NCBI GenBank assembly: GCA_016782865.1
Contig: JADHXR010000024.1
Coordinates: forward strand, 1 to 59,975
Reading direction: 5' to 3'
DNA from: Phycisphaerae bacterium
GTDB taxonomy: Bacteria > Planctomycetota > Phycisphaerae > Sedimentisphaerales > Anaerobacaceae
DNA length: 59,975 nucleotides
The notes under the pieces are model-generated. The model was not told the DNA's origin and did not search any database. It saw nothing but the letters and a program-made list of their open reading frames with translations. Positions 46,200 to 55,501 of the stretch are shown piece after piece. Positions within the stretch are counted from its first letter, which is position 1, and each line of letters begins with the position of its first letter. A program made the position numbers and the translations under genes.

Positions 46200-46577
46200 A
46201 TCGTCCCCATCGGAAAAAATGTGGTTCTTTCTCTTTGCGAACAGCCAAACAAATATTTCAAGGTCCATTTTACACTAAAACCTCTTTGAAGCCAAGAACA
46301 TTTTGCCTTTATAGCCGGATCGACAGGTAAATTTGTGCCGATGGCGGCCAGGTCTGAGCGGATTTCCAGAGAGCATCTGAGCCTATATTGCCTTCTCAGG
46401 TGCGTTTGTGCCCGTGGTCGGAGGTATTTGGGGCGGACTCGTAAGACCCGTCGGCAGACGCCTGATGACTGCGGGGGTAATAGTCTGCGTAAAGTTGTTG
46501 CCACTTCAAGGATATTCGGTTATGTTAGAAGTCTTGGCGGGTGAATTTTGGCCTCAGATTGGGCACGAGCAATTTTG
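46200..46577 (+). other. Divergent leader with hairpins upstream of mgtE
   Basis: A 378-base gap. GCATCTGAG (46373-46381) pairs with CTCAGGTGC (46395-46403), and GCAGAC (46454-46459) with GTCTGC (46483-46488). It could be a magnesium-responsive leader for mgtE, but it does not match the M-box consensus as I remember it. Confidence 0.35.
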
Positions 46578-47963
46578 ATGGTGGATGAACAGAGACAATT
46601 GTTGGAGCAGGTTGAGCGTTTGCTTGAGTCCGGAGATGTGTCGGATTTGCGTGAGTTGCTCGCCGATCAGCGGAGCAGTGATATAGCCGAAGTTGTCGAG
46701 CTTGTGGATAATGACCAGAGGCGCGATATCTTCGACGCTATGGACACGCCGACGTCTGCCGAGGTTCTGGAGAAGGTAGATGAGGCAACCAGGGCCGAAC
46801 TTTTCGAACTGCTCAAGGACGAGGAGCTGAGCCGTCTCGTCGGCGAACTCGATCCCGACGATGCCGCCGACATCCTTTCCGAGTTGCCCGAAGGAGAGCG
46901 AGCCGGAGTGCTGGAACGCATACCTGCGGCCGAATCGGCGGAAATCAGGGAGTTGATGAGCTACTCCGAGGACTCTGCCGGCGGAATCATGGACCCGCTT
47001 GTGATAAGTGTGCGCGAGGACGCCACGGTCGGCGAGGCAGTGGACAAGATCCGTGCCGCCGAGATCGATGAGGATTTCTTCTCCGTCTATGTCGTGAACA
47101 AGGTGGGGCGATTCCTGGGCGATGTTCGCGTGCGATTTCTACTGACCCGTCCCGAGGGTACGAGGATAGCAGACCTGGTAGATTCCGATACCATTTATGT
47201 CAACGCCAACACTGACCAGGAAGAGGTGAGAAATATATTCAGCAAGAACGATCTGATTGTGGTGCCCGTTCTTGATCGTGGCCACAAGCTGGTCGGCCGG
47301 ATCACTGCCGACCGTGTCATCGAGGTTGCCGAGGAAGAAGCCGCCGAGGACCTGTACACGATGGCCGGCACAGATCGTGACGAACTCGATACTGTCTCTG
47401 TGTTCCACGCAGCTCGCGTGAGGATGACCTGGCTTCTTCCCTGTCTGATCGGGACCGGCGTTACCGCTTTGGTTCTAATGCTCTTCCACGGCAAGTTTTC
47501 TGTCGAGGACCTGTCCCTTGTGTACACTGCCGCACTTTTCTTTGTGCCGATGATTGCTGCAATCAGTGGTAACGCGGGCCTGCAAACCTCTGCGATCGTG
47601 GTTTCCGGGTTGGCAACAGGTCGCCTCGTGGCGTTGACATTAGGCCAGGTTTTTGCGCGAGAGGTGCGAATCGCTCTTCTCGTGGCATTGAGCTGCGGTT
47701 TGTTGGGTGGGGTAGCCTGTACCATCCTGACTCATTTCAATGGCGCCGAAAGCGCCGTAGAGCCTGCACGGCTTGTTTTCGCGGTTGGTGTGGCGATGTT
47801 CTCGGCGATAATGGTCGCGACGACGCTTGGCCTGTTTCTCCCGTTCTTGTTTCGCCAAATCGGCATAGACCCGGCCATAAGCTCCGGCCCGCTTGTGACA
47901 ACGGCGAACGATTCGACCAGTGTGGCCATCTACATGACGCTGACATTATTATTGGCGACGTGA
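46578..47963 (+). CDS. mgtE: Magnesium transporter MgtE
   Basis: A 461-residue magnesium channel. The N-terminal helical superhelix domain (DVSDLRELLADQRSSDIAEVVE) is followed by two CBS domains (about 125-245) that sense cytoplasmic magnesium, a plug helix and five membrane segments. The pore signature ISGNAGLQTSAIVVSGLATG and the last-helix PLVTTANDSTSVAIYM are present. The ATG at 46578 is preferred over a TTG ten codons upstream because it starts at the conserved first helix; neither has a strong ribosome site. Confidence 0.95.
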   Translation: MVDEQRQLLEQVERLLESGDVSDLRELLADQRSSDIAEVVELVDNDQRRDIFDAMDTPTSAEVLEKVDEATRAELFELLKDEELSRLVGELDPDDAADILSELPEGERAGVLERIPAAESAEIRELMSYSEDSAGGIMDPLVISVREDATVGEAVDKIRAAEIDEDFFSVYVVNKVGRFLGDVRVRFLLTRPEGTRIADLVDSDTIYVNANTDQEEVRNIFSKNDLIVVPVLDRGHKLVGRITADRVIEVAEEEAAEDLYTMAGTDRDELDTVSVFHAARVRMTWLLPCLIGTGVTALVLMLFHGKFSVEDLSLVYTAALFFVPMIAAISGNAGLQTSAIVVSGLATGRLVALTLGQVFAREVRIALLVALSCGLLGGVACTILTHFNGAESAVEPARLVFAVGVAMFSAIMVATTLGLFLPFLFRQIGIDPAISSGPLVTTANDSTSVAIYMTLTLLLAT

Positions 47964-48042
47964 TTGCGGGCGGGTGAATTCCAACCGGGGCTGGAATGTT
48001 CTTGTGATTTCAGGTGTCAAAGACATGGTTCGGCTCGGGCTT

Positions 48043-48516
48043 TCATCCGCGCATTCGTCGCGTGCCCACCCCTCGCCTCGTATCATATCTGGCCCTGGGC
48101 CTGCTCTCATGCGAGATCTCCCTGATCCTCGTCTTCTTTGGTGTTTGTCTCTTGGGGCTGTCGCCGGCGGATACCTTCTGTCCCACCAGTTGTAAGGCAG
48201 CTCGACAAACCTGCTTGGTGGAGTTGTCACGATGTTTTAATCCCTGGTTGAGAGCCTCCAGAGCCACCTTCTTCATCCTGCCCCGCATATTCCTCAGGCC
48301 GTATGCGGCCGCATTTTTCGCGGTTACATGGAAGTTGCCGCACAAGACACCCTTCAAAATCGTCAAGCCATCTTCCTGCATCCAGGACAGATTGTAAGCC
48401 GCTCGCCGCCTGGTCGATGCATCAGACGACTGCAGTTGCTCCCCGAGTTTCCGAAGAAGCCTTATTGCCGCTTCTTGCTTTTGTCGTTCTGAAAGTTCTT
48501 CCTTTATCGACTCCAT
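48043..48516 (-). CDS. HEAT-like repeat protein
   Basis: A 157-residue soluble helical protein. Helical pairs such as AIRLLRKLGEQLQSSDASTRRRAAYNLSWM, TAKNAAAYGLRNMRGRMKKVALEALNQGL and NSTKQVCRAALQLVGQK look like HEAT/ARM repeats. The C-terminal 45 residues are basic and disordered (KRQTPKKTRIRE). It may be a scaffold or binding protein; no partner is evident. It is convergent with mgtE. Confidence 0.7.
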   Translation of the reverse strand: MESIKEELSERQKQEAAIRLLRKLGEQLQSSDASTRRRAAYNLSWMQEDGLTILKGVLCGNFHVTAKNAAAYGLRNMRGRMKKVALEALNQGLKHRDNSTKQVCRAALQLVGQKVSAGDSPKRQTPKKTRIREISHESRPRARYDTRRGVGTRRMRG

Positions 48517-49047
48517 AAAGATACCCGATAATATATCGGCAGGCAGGTGTGAATTGCTGAAGTCGATTTGTTTTTTTACTCAATTGAGGTGCCGGGTGCG
48601 GTTATGGCCACTCATATCTCAACAGATTTTGTCCATTTTACCACCGATTTTGGGTGCTTTGCCGCTTACCGCTTCGGCGAACGTCGGGACCCTGCGAAAA
48701 TCGGGATTATTTCTGTGCCGTAATAAAGGCCTGCTTGCGTTTATGACCCACCGGTCTTGGATTCTATGATTCCATCCCCTTTCCTGTCGAAAGTCCAGAT
48801 AGGGCGTCAGATACGTCATGGGCTTGCCTTCAGATCTTCCCGAATGCATCACTTGGCATCACTCCTGAGATTTCCCGATTCTCTATACCACCAAATTTGC
48901 CTGTGGGCTTCCACTGTTTTGACCTGTTCGACATGCAGGATTGAAGTTGAAGCCCACCAGGATGTGGAAATCGGCCGGCTAAAACGCCCAACAGGGCTGG
49001 ATTCCTCGGTGATTTGTGCCGAAGATCAATATTTTAGAGCATCACGG
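48517..49047. other. Intergenic region before pilT
   Basis: About 530 bases without a convincing gene. A 77-codon minus-strand frame (48619-48852) has a distant AGGAG but no recognisable features. The pilT promoter lies at its right end. Confidence 0.4.
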
Positions 49048-49075
49048 TTGACAGATTGCCGTGGAAACTTATAAT
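49048..49075 (+). promoter_or_regulatory. Perfect-consensus promoter of the pilT operon
   Basis: TTGACA (49048-49053), a 16-base spacer and TATAAT (49070-49075). Both hexamers are perfect. The leader to pilT is about 120 bases. Confidence 0.75.
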
Positions 49076-49202
49076 GGAATTGTATAAGGGTATGTCTTTA
49101 CAAACCTTATGGCAGGATGAAAGCTCTTCTATGTGATGATTGGCGCTCGATCCAGTCGTTACGAGAAGAGTCGTTTCATAAGCTTTTGAACGGGCCGTAA
49201 TT

Positions 49203-50336
49203 ATGAGTACCGAACAACCTGCTGATGATCGAAAGAGTTCCGGTCATGAGCCTGAATTGAATAAGTTTTTCAGAGCTGCTATCAATAATCGGGCCAGCGA
49301 TCTGCACTTGAAAGTGGGCCAGCCGCTGAAACTGCGCCTTTTTGGCAAACTGAAAAACACGACCGGCGAGATAATGACCGCTGAGAGGATGGAGCAACTG
49401 GCTTTCGAGATACTCACCCCGGCCCAGAAAGAGTCTTTTCTCGAGCACGGTACGGTGGATTTCGCCCACGAAATTGACGGTGAGCATCGTTTTCGAATGA
49501 ACCTGTTCCGCCAGCGCGGGATGGTCAGCCTGGCGGCGCGTTGTGTTAATACGGTGATTCCACCTTTCGAAGATCTGCATTTGCCGAAGGTGCTGGAGAG
49601 CATTTGCCAGAGCAGGCAGGGATTGGTGCTCGTGGTCGGTCCCACCGGTTGCGGCAAGACCACGACCATTGCCTCGATGATAGACTACATCAACCGCACT
49701 GAATCATGTCACATTGTCACGGTGGAAGATCCCATCGAATATCTGTTCAAGGACCGAAAGGCGATAGTCTCGCAGAGAGAAATCGGGATCGACACGAAAG
49801 ACTTTGACGAGGCCCTGACGTTTCTGATGCGGCAGGACCCCGATGTAGTCTTTGTCGGCGAGATGCGGGATGCCAGAACAGTCGCGGCTGGAATGAGAGC
49901 CACCGAAACCGGGCACCTTGTGTTCGGAACGATGCACTCGGCGAACGCCTCCCAGGCAGTTCACCGACTGTTGGATTTGTTCCCTCATGACGAGCGAGAC
50001 TTGATAAGGCAGGCTTTGGCCCTCGCCGTCAGGGCAATCGTCAGCCAGGTCCTGCTGCCCTGTCTCAAAGAAGGTGTGGACAGAGTGCCGGCCGTGGAGA
50101 TTCTTATCGCAAACGCTTCGACGCGGAAACTCATCGCCGAAGACCGCGAAGTTGACCTTCCCAGCGTGATACGAAGCTCCCAGGGCGAAGGCATGCAGGA
50201 TCTGACGTACAATCTTTGCGAATTGATCAAGGATGGGATGGTAGATCCCAAGGACGCATACAAATACGCACCAAATAAAGAAGAATTGAGAATGGCGCTC
50301 AAGGGCATCAAGTCTACCGTCAGCGGCATTTTGTAG
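49203..50336 (+). CDS. pilT: Type IV pilus retraction ATPase PilT
   Basis: A 377-residue hexameric motor for pilus retraction. The N-terminal PAS-like domain (AAINNRASDLHLKVGQPLKLRL) is followed by Walker A (GPTGCGKTTT), the Asp box, Walker B (DPDVVFVGEMRD) and the His box (GHLVFGTMHSANA). The C-terminal region DLPSVIRSSQGEGMQDL stands in place of the AIRNLIRE retraction motif. It begins a three-gene operon with a degenerate GspE and a CvpA-like protein, transcribed away from the assembly operon. The ribosome site is poor. Confidence 0.95.
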   Translation: MSTEQPADDRKSSGHEPELNKFFRAAINNRASDLHLKVGQPLKLRLFGKLKNTTGEIMTAERMEQLAFEILTPAQKESFLEHGTVDFAHEIDGEHRFRMNLFRQRGMVSLAARCVNTVIPPFEDLHLPKVLESICQSRQGLVLVVGPTGCGKTTTIASMIDYINRTESCHIVTVEDPIEYLFKDRKAIVSQREIGIDTKDFDEALTFLMRQDPDVVFVGEMRDARTVAAGMRATETGHLVFGTMHSANASQAVHRLLDLFPHDERDLIRQALALAVRAIVSQVLLPCLKEGVDRVPAVEILIANASTRKLIAEDREVDLPSVIRSSQGEGMQDLTYNLCELIKDGMVDPKDAYKYAPNKEELRMALKGIKSTVSGIL

Positions 50337-50357
50337 GATTTATTGGAGCATCATCTT

Positions 50358-52013
50358 ATGCTGGACCAATTATTGGGAGCCGTCGAATACGGTGGTTACA
50401 TATCCATACTGAAACTCATCGGCTACTTGACCCTGTTCTTCGCGTGGCTCCCACTCATCGGTTGGGTGCAGCAGGACGCCAAAGTGCTGGAAACAAAAGA
50501 AGGTCTTTGGACGGGACTTATCCTGGGGGTTGGAGCCGCCGCGGCGGTGATCTGGCTGGTCATACCGCTCTACATCGGAGGGATGCTGTTCTACCTGGTC
50601 GCTGTCGGGGCGGTGGCCCTGGCTTACGTCAAGCACCGTAACGGCAGAGTTCTCGATTACGATCGCGTTTTGACCATCGACCATATCAAGAGCCTGCTCG
50701 TGAGCAAGGAAAAGAAGATGGAGGCTCTCAAGAGCTTCACTTTCGTCACGGCAAACAGGAATGAAATTCCCGTGCCTGAGCCAAGGACGGCGGACTTTTT
50801 CGGTTTCAAGACGAGCTATGATATTATCAGTGACGCCATCTGGCGCCGGGCGAGCAACGTTGCGTTTTCCCCGACTGCCGAAGACTACAAAGTAGCCTAC
50901 TTCGTTGACGGCGCATCGCTCAAACAGCCGAGCATAGCCAGAGAGCAAATGGGATATTTTACTGCCTTTGTCAAAGATCTGGCCGGCCTGGACCCCAAGG
51001 AGCGACGAAAACCGCAAAAGGGAAGATTCGTGATTCGCCAGGGCAAGGACGATATGCCTTGGGAAGTAACCACCGCCGGTTCAACCGCCGGAGAACAGAT
51101 CAGACTCAAGCACATAGAACAAGAGACGATATCGAAAATAGACGAAATCGGCTTAATGCCCGAACAGCATAAACAGTTGAGTCAGCTTCACGATGTTAAG
51201 CAAGGTTTATGCATTATAAGCGGGCCGCCAAAAAGTGGAGTGACGACCACGCTCTATGCGCTGCTCCGCAATCACGACGCCTTCATCAATAGCGTAAACA
51301 CGCTCGAAAGGCAGCCCTCCGGCGAGATGCCCAATATTACTCAGAACGTCTACGCCCTCACTGACACGGGGACCACGACATTTGGCGCAAAGCTCCAGGC
51401 CGTCGTGCGAATGGGTCCCGACATCGTCGGTGTCGCCGAGTGTGAGGACGCCGAGACCGCCCGTGTGGCCTGTGCGGCCGCCAAAGACGGAAAACTAGTG
51501 TATGTCACGCTCAAAGCAGACAGCGTGCTGCAGGCGCTGGGCAAATGGATGAGGCTTGTCGGTGACAGGAATCTCGTCGCCGAGACCCTTTTGTGTGCGA
51601 GTAACCAACGACTGCTGAGAAAACTCTGTGAAGAGTGCAAGCAGGGATATGCGCCGGACAAGGAGCTTTTCAAGAAATTTAACATCACCGCCGATAAGAC
51701 AAAGGTGCTCTATCGTGCCGGCAAAGTGCAGTACGACAAGCACGGCAAACCCATGACCTGCGACCATTGCCAGGGGACAGGCTACTTCGATAGGACGGGT
51801 ATTTTCGAGCTTGTCGTAATGAACGATGCTTTGAGACAAGCTGTGAGGAAATCCAAATCGTTACCGGAAATCGGCGCGCAATTCAGGCGCGCCAAGGTGC
51901 TTTATCTGCAGGAGCAGGTGCTGAGAAGAGTCATCGCCGGAACGGCATCGATAAACGAAATGATAAGAGTACTTTCGACATATAGAACAAAGAAGACAAA
52001 GCCAGCGCAGTAG
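50358..52013 (+). CDS. Membrane-anchored GspE-like pseudo-ATPase
   Basis: A 551-residue protein with two or three N-terminal membrane helices (about 13-38 and 50-92), which GspE/PilB proteins do not normally have, followed by a GspE-like core. Walker A near 289-298 reads GPPKSGVTTT: the invariant lysine is replaced by valine (V295). Walker B reads GPDIVGVAECED, having lost the first aspartate. The zinc-knob cysteines are kept (CEECKQGY then CDHCQGTGYFDRTG). It therefore probably cannot hydrolyse ATP and may be a structural or regulatory partner of PilT or PilB (inference). The ATG at 50358 has a GGAG site. Confidence 0.85.
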   Translation: MLDQLLGAVEYGGYISILKLIGYLTLFFAWLPLIGWVQQDAKVLETKEGLWTGLILGVGAAAAVIWLVIPLYIGGMLFYLVAVGAVALAYVKHRNGRVLDYDRVLTIDHIKSLLVSKEKKMEALKSFTFVTANRNEIPVPEPRTADFFGFKTSYDIISDAIWRRASNVAFSPTAEDYKVAYFVDGASLKQPSIAREQMGYFTAFVKDLAGLDPKERRKPQKGRFVIRQGKDDMPWEVTTAGSTAGEQIRLKHIEQETISKIDEIGLMPEQHKQLSQLHDVKQGLCIISGPPKSGVTTTLYALLRNHDAFINSVNTLERQPSGEMPNITQNVYALTDTGTTTFGAKLQAVVRMGPDIVGVAECEDAETARVACAAAKDGKLVYVTLKADSVLQALGKWMRLVGDRNLVAETLLCASNQRLLRKLCEECKQGYAPDKELFKKFNITADKTKVLYRAGKVQYDKHGKPMTCDHCQGTGYFDRTGIFELVVMNDALRQAVRKSKSLPEIGAQFRRAKVLYLQEQVLRRVIAGTASINEMIRVLSTYRTKKTKPAQ

Positions 52014-52073
52014 TTGGCGGGTAGCGGGGTGCGAGTAGGATCGCAAATCCCCGACAAAACCGGAGACATCGTA

Positions 52074-53408
52074 ATGGCCAGCTTAGTCGTAGTGACAATG
52101 ATTCTGGGTTGTGCTGCCTTGCTGTATTTCAAGGGCACATTTGTCAAGGCGTTTGCCGCAATAATAATCGCAATCATTTCAGGCATGGTTGCGTTCGGCT
52201 TCTTTGAGGCCGTTGCGAACATGTTTATCAGCCGCGGTGACGAGGGGATGTTTCTAACCATAGCGCCATGGGCTCAGACGACATCTTTTATCCTGATCTT
52301 TGTTGTAGTTTTTGCCGTTCTCCAAGCGGCTGCCACCTGCCTGCTCAAGAATCCGGTCGACCTGGGCTTTCTGCCTGAGTGTATCGGTCGCATCGCCTGT
52401 GGGACGGTTCTGGGTTTTCTAGTTTCGGGCTTCTTGCTGACTGCTCTGGCGATGGGCCCCTTCTCACTTGGTTTTCCTTATCAGCGTTTCGATCCTGTCA
52501 GGCTCAAGCCCGACAATCCCAAGGGGGCTCTGCTCGGCGCCGACGGATTCGCAACGGGGCTTTTCACCATGGTCAGCAAGGGCAGCTTCAGCGGAAAGAG
52601 GAGTTTCGCCACCATCCATCCCAACTATCTGGACCAGCTCTTCTTCAACAGGCTCATCAACACCGAGACGACGTCGATAATAAGCAGCATGTTCCCCGCC
52701 ATTAGCGTGCCGAGACAAGCTGCCGTCTGGAGGGCCCCACAAGACGTGGCCGAGCAGGCCGATGGTTTGATTGGCGATCTCAGAAGTAGTTCCGGCAGGC
52801 TCAAGGATGTCAAGGATGCTCAGGGCAAGCCCGTATCTTTGCCTGTGTCTACCAAGGGCAGTTATGACGTGACAATCGTGCGGGTGGGAATATCGAAGAG
52901 GGCAATCAGGGCAGACGCAAGGATAAATGGCGGTGCCTTCACCCCTTCCCAGTTGAGATTGATCTGTAAACGAAAAGGTACAGGCCAGGATCGGTTTGCC
53001 GGAGAAGCAGTCAACGTCTATCCCATCGGGCACCTGAGAACGGCGAGCCAAATTCAGGTTGTTGCTGAGATAAAACTCGATTCCCGAAGAGTCGAGGGGA
53101 GTGAACAGCTTATTGATTTTGTCTTTTGTGTGCCGACCGGCCATGAGCCCGTAGTGGTCCAGTACAAGCTAAACAGCATCGCCGAGATAGCGCCCGGCGC
53201 GATCGTGACCGACTCGGCCAAAATCCCGGCGGAGCCGGCAACGTTCAACGCCTCATCCGGCGGCAACGGAAACAGGAGCAACAATAGGCCGAACAGGTCT
53301 TCAAATCCTCCCCGCGAGCAGCCTCGGACCCAGACTAATCCCCAGGGAAGGCGCGGTCTTAGTGACACAGGCAGGTCCATTGTGGGCACTGACTTTGATG
53401 AGCAATGA
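52074..53408 (+). CDS. CvpA-like membrane protein with soluble C-terminal domain
   Basis: A 444-residue protein. Four N-terminal membrane helices with a GF-rich pattern (VAFGFFEAVANMF, IGRIACGTVLGFLVSGFLLTAL) resemble the CvpA family. Residues about 150-370 form a soluble domain containing FIV-type strands (YDVTIVRVGISKRAIRADARING, IQVVAEIKLDSRRVEG). The last about 60 residues are Asn/Pro/Arg-rich and disordered. The start at 52074 has a GGAGAC site; the frame extends upstream without conservation. It is third in the pilT operon. The function is unknown; a role in pilus or envelope assembly is inferred from position. Confidence 0.7.
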   Translation: MASLVVVTMILGCAALLYFKGTFVKAFAAIIIAIISGMVAFGFFEAVANMFISRGDEGMFLTIAPWAQTTSFILIFVVVFAVLQAAATCLLKNPVDLGFLPECIGRIACGTVLGFLVSGFLLTALAMGPFSLGFPYQRFDPVRLKPDNPKGALLGADGFATGLFTMVSKGSFSGKRSFATIHPNYLDQLFFNRLINTETTSIISSMFPAISVPRQAAVWRAPQDVAEQADGLIGDLRSSSGRLKDVKDAQGKPVSLPVSTKGSYDVTIVRVGISKRAIRADARINGGAFTPSQLRLICKRKGTGQDRFAGEAVNVYPIGHLRTASQIQVVAEIKLDSRRVEGSEQLIDFVFCVPTGHEPVVVQYKLNSIAEIAPGAIVTDSAKIPAEPATFNASSGGNGNRSNNRPNRSSNPPREQPRTQTNPQGRRGLSDTGRSIVGTDFDEQ

Positions 53409-53507
53409 TTGAGTCCGCTTGTTCAGCATATTTGGGACTCGCCGAGATTGCAGCACGGCGGCGAACCTCGTGCACCGCAGCGTATACAAAAACTGCTGCG
53501 GATGTAC

Positions 53508-53657
53508 CTAACTGCAGACAGCCAACTCTTCCAAATCCAACTCCATCAGATGCTCAAGGTAGGCTTTCAAATCCTCCTCAGAGAAACTGGCGAGAAATTC
53601 CGGCTTGGCGCCTTTGTTGATTTCACAGATGCAGTCTATCAACTCCCTTTTGCTCAT
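53508..53657 (-). CDS. Small acidic protein, 49 residues
   Basis: Starts MSKRELIDCICEINK and continues with an acidic helical C-terminus (EEDLKAYLEHLMELDLEEL). A good AGGA site lies upstream and the codon use is ordinary. It is a short helix-turn-helix-sized peptide with no motif I recognise. Confidence 0.6.
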   Translation of the reverse strand: MSKRELIDCICEINKGAKPEFLASFSEEDLKAYLEHLMELDLEELAVCS

Positions 53658-53924
53658 ACTCACTCGTCCTTCAAAAGTGAAAAAGTCCTTTGCAACCTAC
53701 GCAATATCGACTGGGCGAACATCTTTTCTTTAGCCCGCTAACCAGCAGCCGGAGCAACGCCCCATAACACAAACCACCATATGGCCGCGCCCATTTGGCT
53801 GAACCCACCATATATTGCTCCGCCCGAAGAACGGTTCTTATCGCCGGTTCAACTGTCCAATAAAATCACACTCGGCGTCGATCAACACCGGACAAAAAAA
53901 AAGTGAGTTTTTCCAATTTTCTGA

Positions 53925-54170
53925 TTTGTTGTTGATGTCGGCGTTTTTTTTTGCAAACAGGATTTCTTCGCTACAGAAGAATTCCGGGGGCGAAGGTGCA
54001 TAGGTTTCGAAGTCCGCGACGTGGAGGACGCAAACGTACCCGATGGATCGCCTTTTCATATCTGGCTCGACACGGATACGAAATTACCTGTACGCTTTGA
54101 GATTCACGGTGGGCCAATAACCGACAGGCCCGGGCAGACCGCCGCTTTGATAATAGACAATTTCAAGTAA
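53925..54170 (+). pseudogene. C-terminal remnant of a secreted or anti-sigma-type protein
   Basis: An open stretch of 81 codons with no start, in frame from a stop at 53922. It reads FRGRRCIGFEVRDVEDANVP and then HIWLDTDTKLPVRFEIHGG before a stop. This looks like the end of a larger secreted or membrane protein in which the D-T-K-L-P-V-R segment recurs. The N-terminal part is absent. It precedes the PEP-CTERM-like fragment in the same frame. Confidence 0.55.
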
Positions 54171-54205
54171 TTATTAAAATAGATGATTCTGGGGGATCGT
54201 GGCCT

Positions 54206-54757
54206 ATGGCCCCCTACATTGTTACTCCAGATACTGTTGAAAGTGGCCCTTCAGATATCCCGGATTGGATGCCAGCTCAATTTAGTACCTTCTGTGTTGA
54301 AATAACTCAGCATTTCAATCCTGGAACGAAATATAAGGCCACAATCAATGACGATATCCGTTACCTAGGCGGTACCAATACCGATACCGAAGCATTAAAA
54401 GAAAGCGTCAAGAAGATTTATGCCGCCTATTTGAATGGAGCACTTGTAGACGGGGTGGGGGATGACATAGATGGAAACATAGTACAGAGATCCGTCTGGG
54501 GCGCGCAGGGGTATTCAGGCTACTCGATCACCGCCGAAATAGGAGACATCATCGGCCCCTCTACCTCCTTCGATCCTGATGATATTGCCGGATGGAACGA
54601 CGTAAAAGTGCTCAATTTGTGGGGAATAAGCGACAACGCAGACAACCAATCGCAACTGGTGATGACACCGGTTCCCGGAGCAGGGATTCTTGGTGCCATA
54701 GGACTCGGCTTAGCCTCCTGGCGGCTACGGCGAAGGAAGGTCACTGTAGAGAGTTGA
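54206..54757 (+). CDS. PEP-CTERM-like protein, probably truncated at the N-terminus
   Basis: A 183-residue frame. The C-terminus VPGAGILGAIGLGLASWRLRRRK is a sorting signal of the PEP-CTERM/VPxxP type: a short motif, a membrane helix and a basic tail. The middle FSTFCVEITQHFNPGTKY and NIVQRSVWGAQGYSG resemble secreted planctomycete proteins. It lacks a signal peptide, and the frame is open back to the stop at 54170, so the 5' end was probably lost. A GGGGGAT stretch before the ATG could still initiate. Confidence 0.6.
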   Translation: MAPYIVTPDTVESGPSDIPDWMPAQFSTFCVEITQHFNPGTKYKATINDDIRYLGGTNTDTEALKESVKKIYAAYLNGALVDGVGDDIDGNIVQRSVWGAQGYSGYSITAEIGDIIGPSTSFDPDDIAGWNDVKVLNLWGISDNADNQSQLVMTPVPGAGILGAIGLGLASWRLRRRKVTVES

Positions 54758-54861
54758 TTACCCCAGCAGCATGAGAAGAGATATTAATCCGACTTTCCCT
54801 ATAAACCGCAAAAACGCTTGTAAGTCCTTATTTCACGGCCGAAAACTCTTAAAAGTCAGCA

Positions 54862-55254
54862 CTACATAATGTCTTCCTCTTGGCCATAAATGCGAGGTGG
54901 CGGTTGATTCGGCAAACGCATTCCTAAACGATCTAACAACAATTGTACCTCCGGACTATGTTCGGTGTAACGCTGTAACAAGATCGTGCGGCCGTCCGTT
55001 GTTGGCAAATGGACATCAACCATTTGCATTTGTTGAAAAACTTCAAAGACACTTCGGCAAGTCAATCCATTTGCTGAAGGCTTCAGGCTATTGCGTAAGG
55101 TCACAAACAAGCAATAGGCAAGAAAGCTTACGAATATATGAGCCTCTACACGTCTCTCTTTTTGATGGTAGATGGGCCGAACCGACATGTCACCTTTGAT
55201 CTCTTTAAAGGCCTGTTCAACCTGAGTCAAAAGAAGATACTTTTGCCAAACTAT
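54862..55254 (-). mobile_element. C-terminal fragment of an IS1634-type transposase
   Basis: The open frame contains IVWQKYLLLTQVEQAFKEIK, the region around the last catalytic glutamate of IS4-superfamily (IS1634-like) transposases, then RPIYHQKERRVEAHIFVSFL and VDVHLPTTDGRTILLQRY. Only about 130 of the usual 500 or more residues remain; a stop (TGA at 55255) cuts it off upstream. It is not functional. Confidence 0.85.
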
Positions 55255-55337
55255 TCAAAAAACCATGATGCGAAGAAAAAACTTCATCAGTGGCATTTTA
55301 TCCTGGAGGAGTTGAGCCGTCAGGCGGATGAAATGAG

Positions 55338-55365
55338 AAGGGTCCCGATTCATGTCGGGACCCTT
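55338..55365. terminator. 11-bp hairpin, likely terminator of the Arg/Glu-rich gene
   Basis: AAGGGTCCCGA (55338-55348) pairs perfectly with TCGGGACCCTT (55355-55365) around a 6-base loop. On the minus strand it is followed by CTCATTTC. It lies about 140 bases beyond the gene ending at 55502. Confidence 0.45.
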
Positions 55366-55501
55366 ACTGCCATTGCGGTCAGCAGGTTGGGCGATGCCGG
55401 ACGTGCGCCTGTGGCCCCTCCGGCTGCTCGTCAAATCCTCGGACCCGCCCGAACTACGGGGCCGCATCGCAGCGATCGGCTACACAACAAACCAATACGG
55501 A

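Noticed and set aside
46200..46577. M-box magnesium riboswitch upstream of mgtE
   Set aside because: Expected from gene function, but the conserved M-box strings were not found by eye; only generic hairpins are present.
48619..48852. 77-codon minus-strand frame before pilT
   Set aside because: There is a distant AGGAG, but no recognisable features; it could equally be chance.
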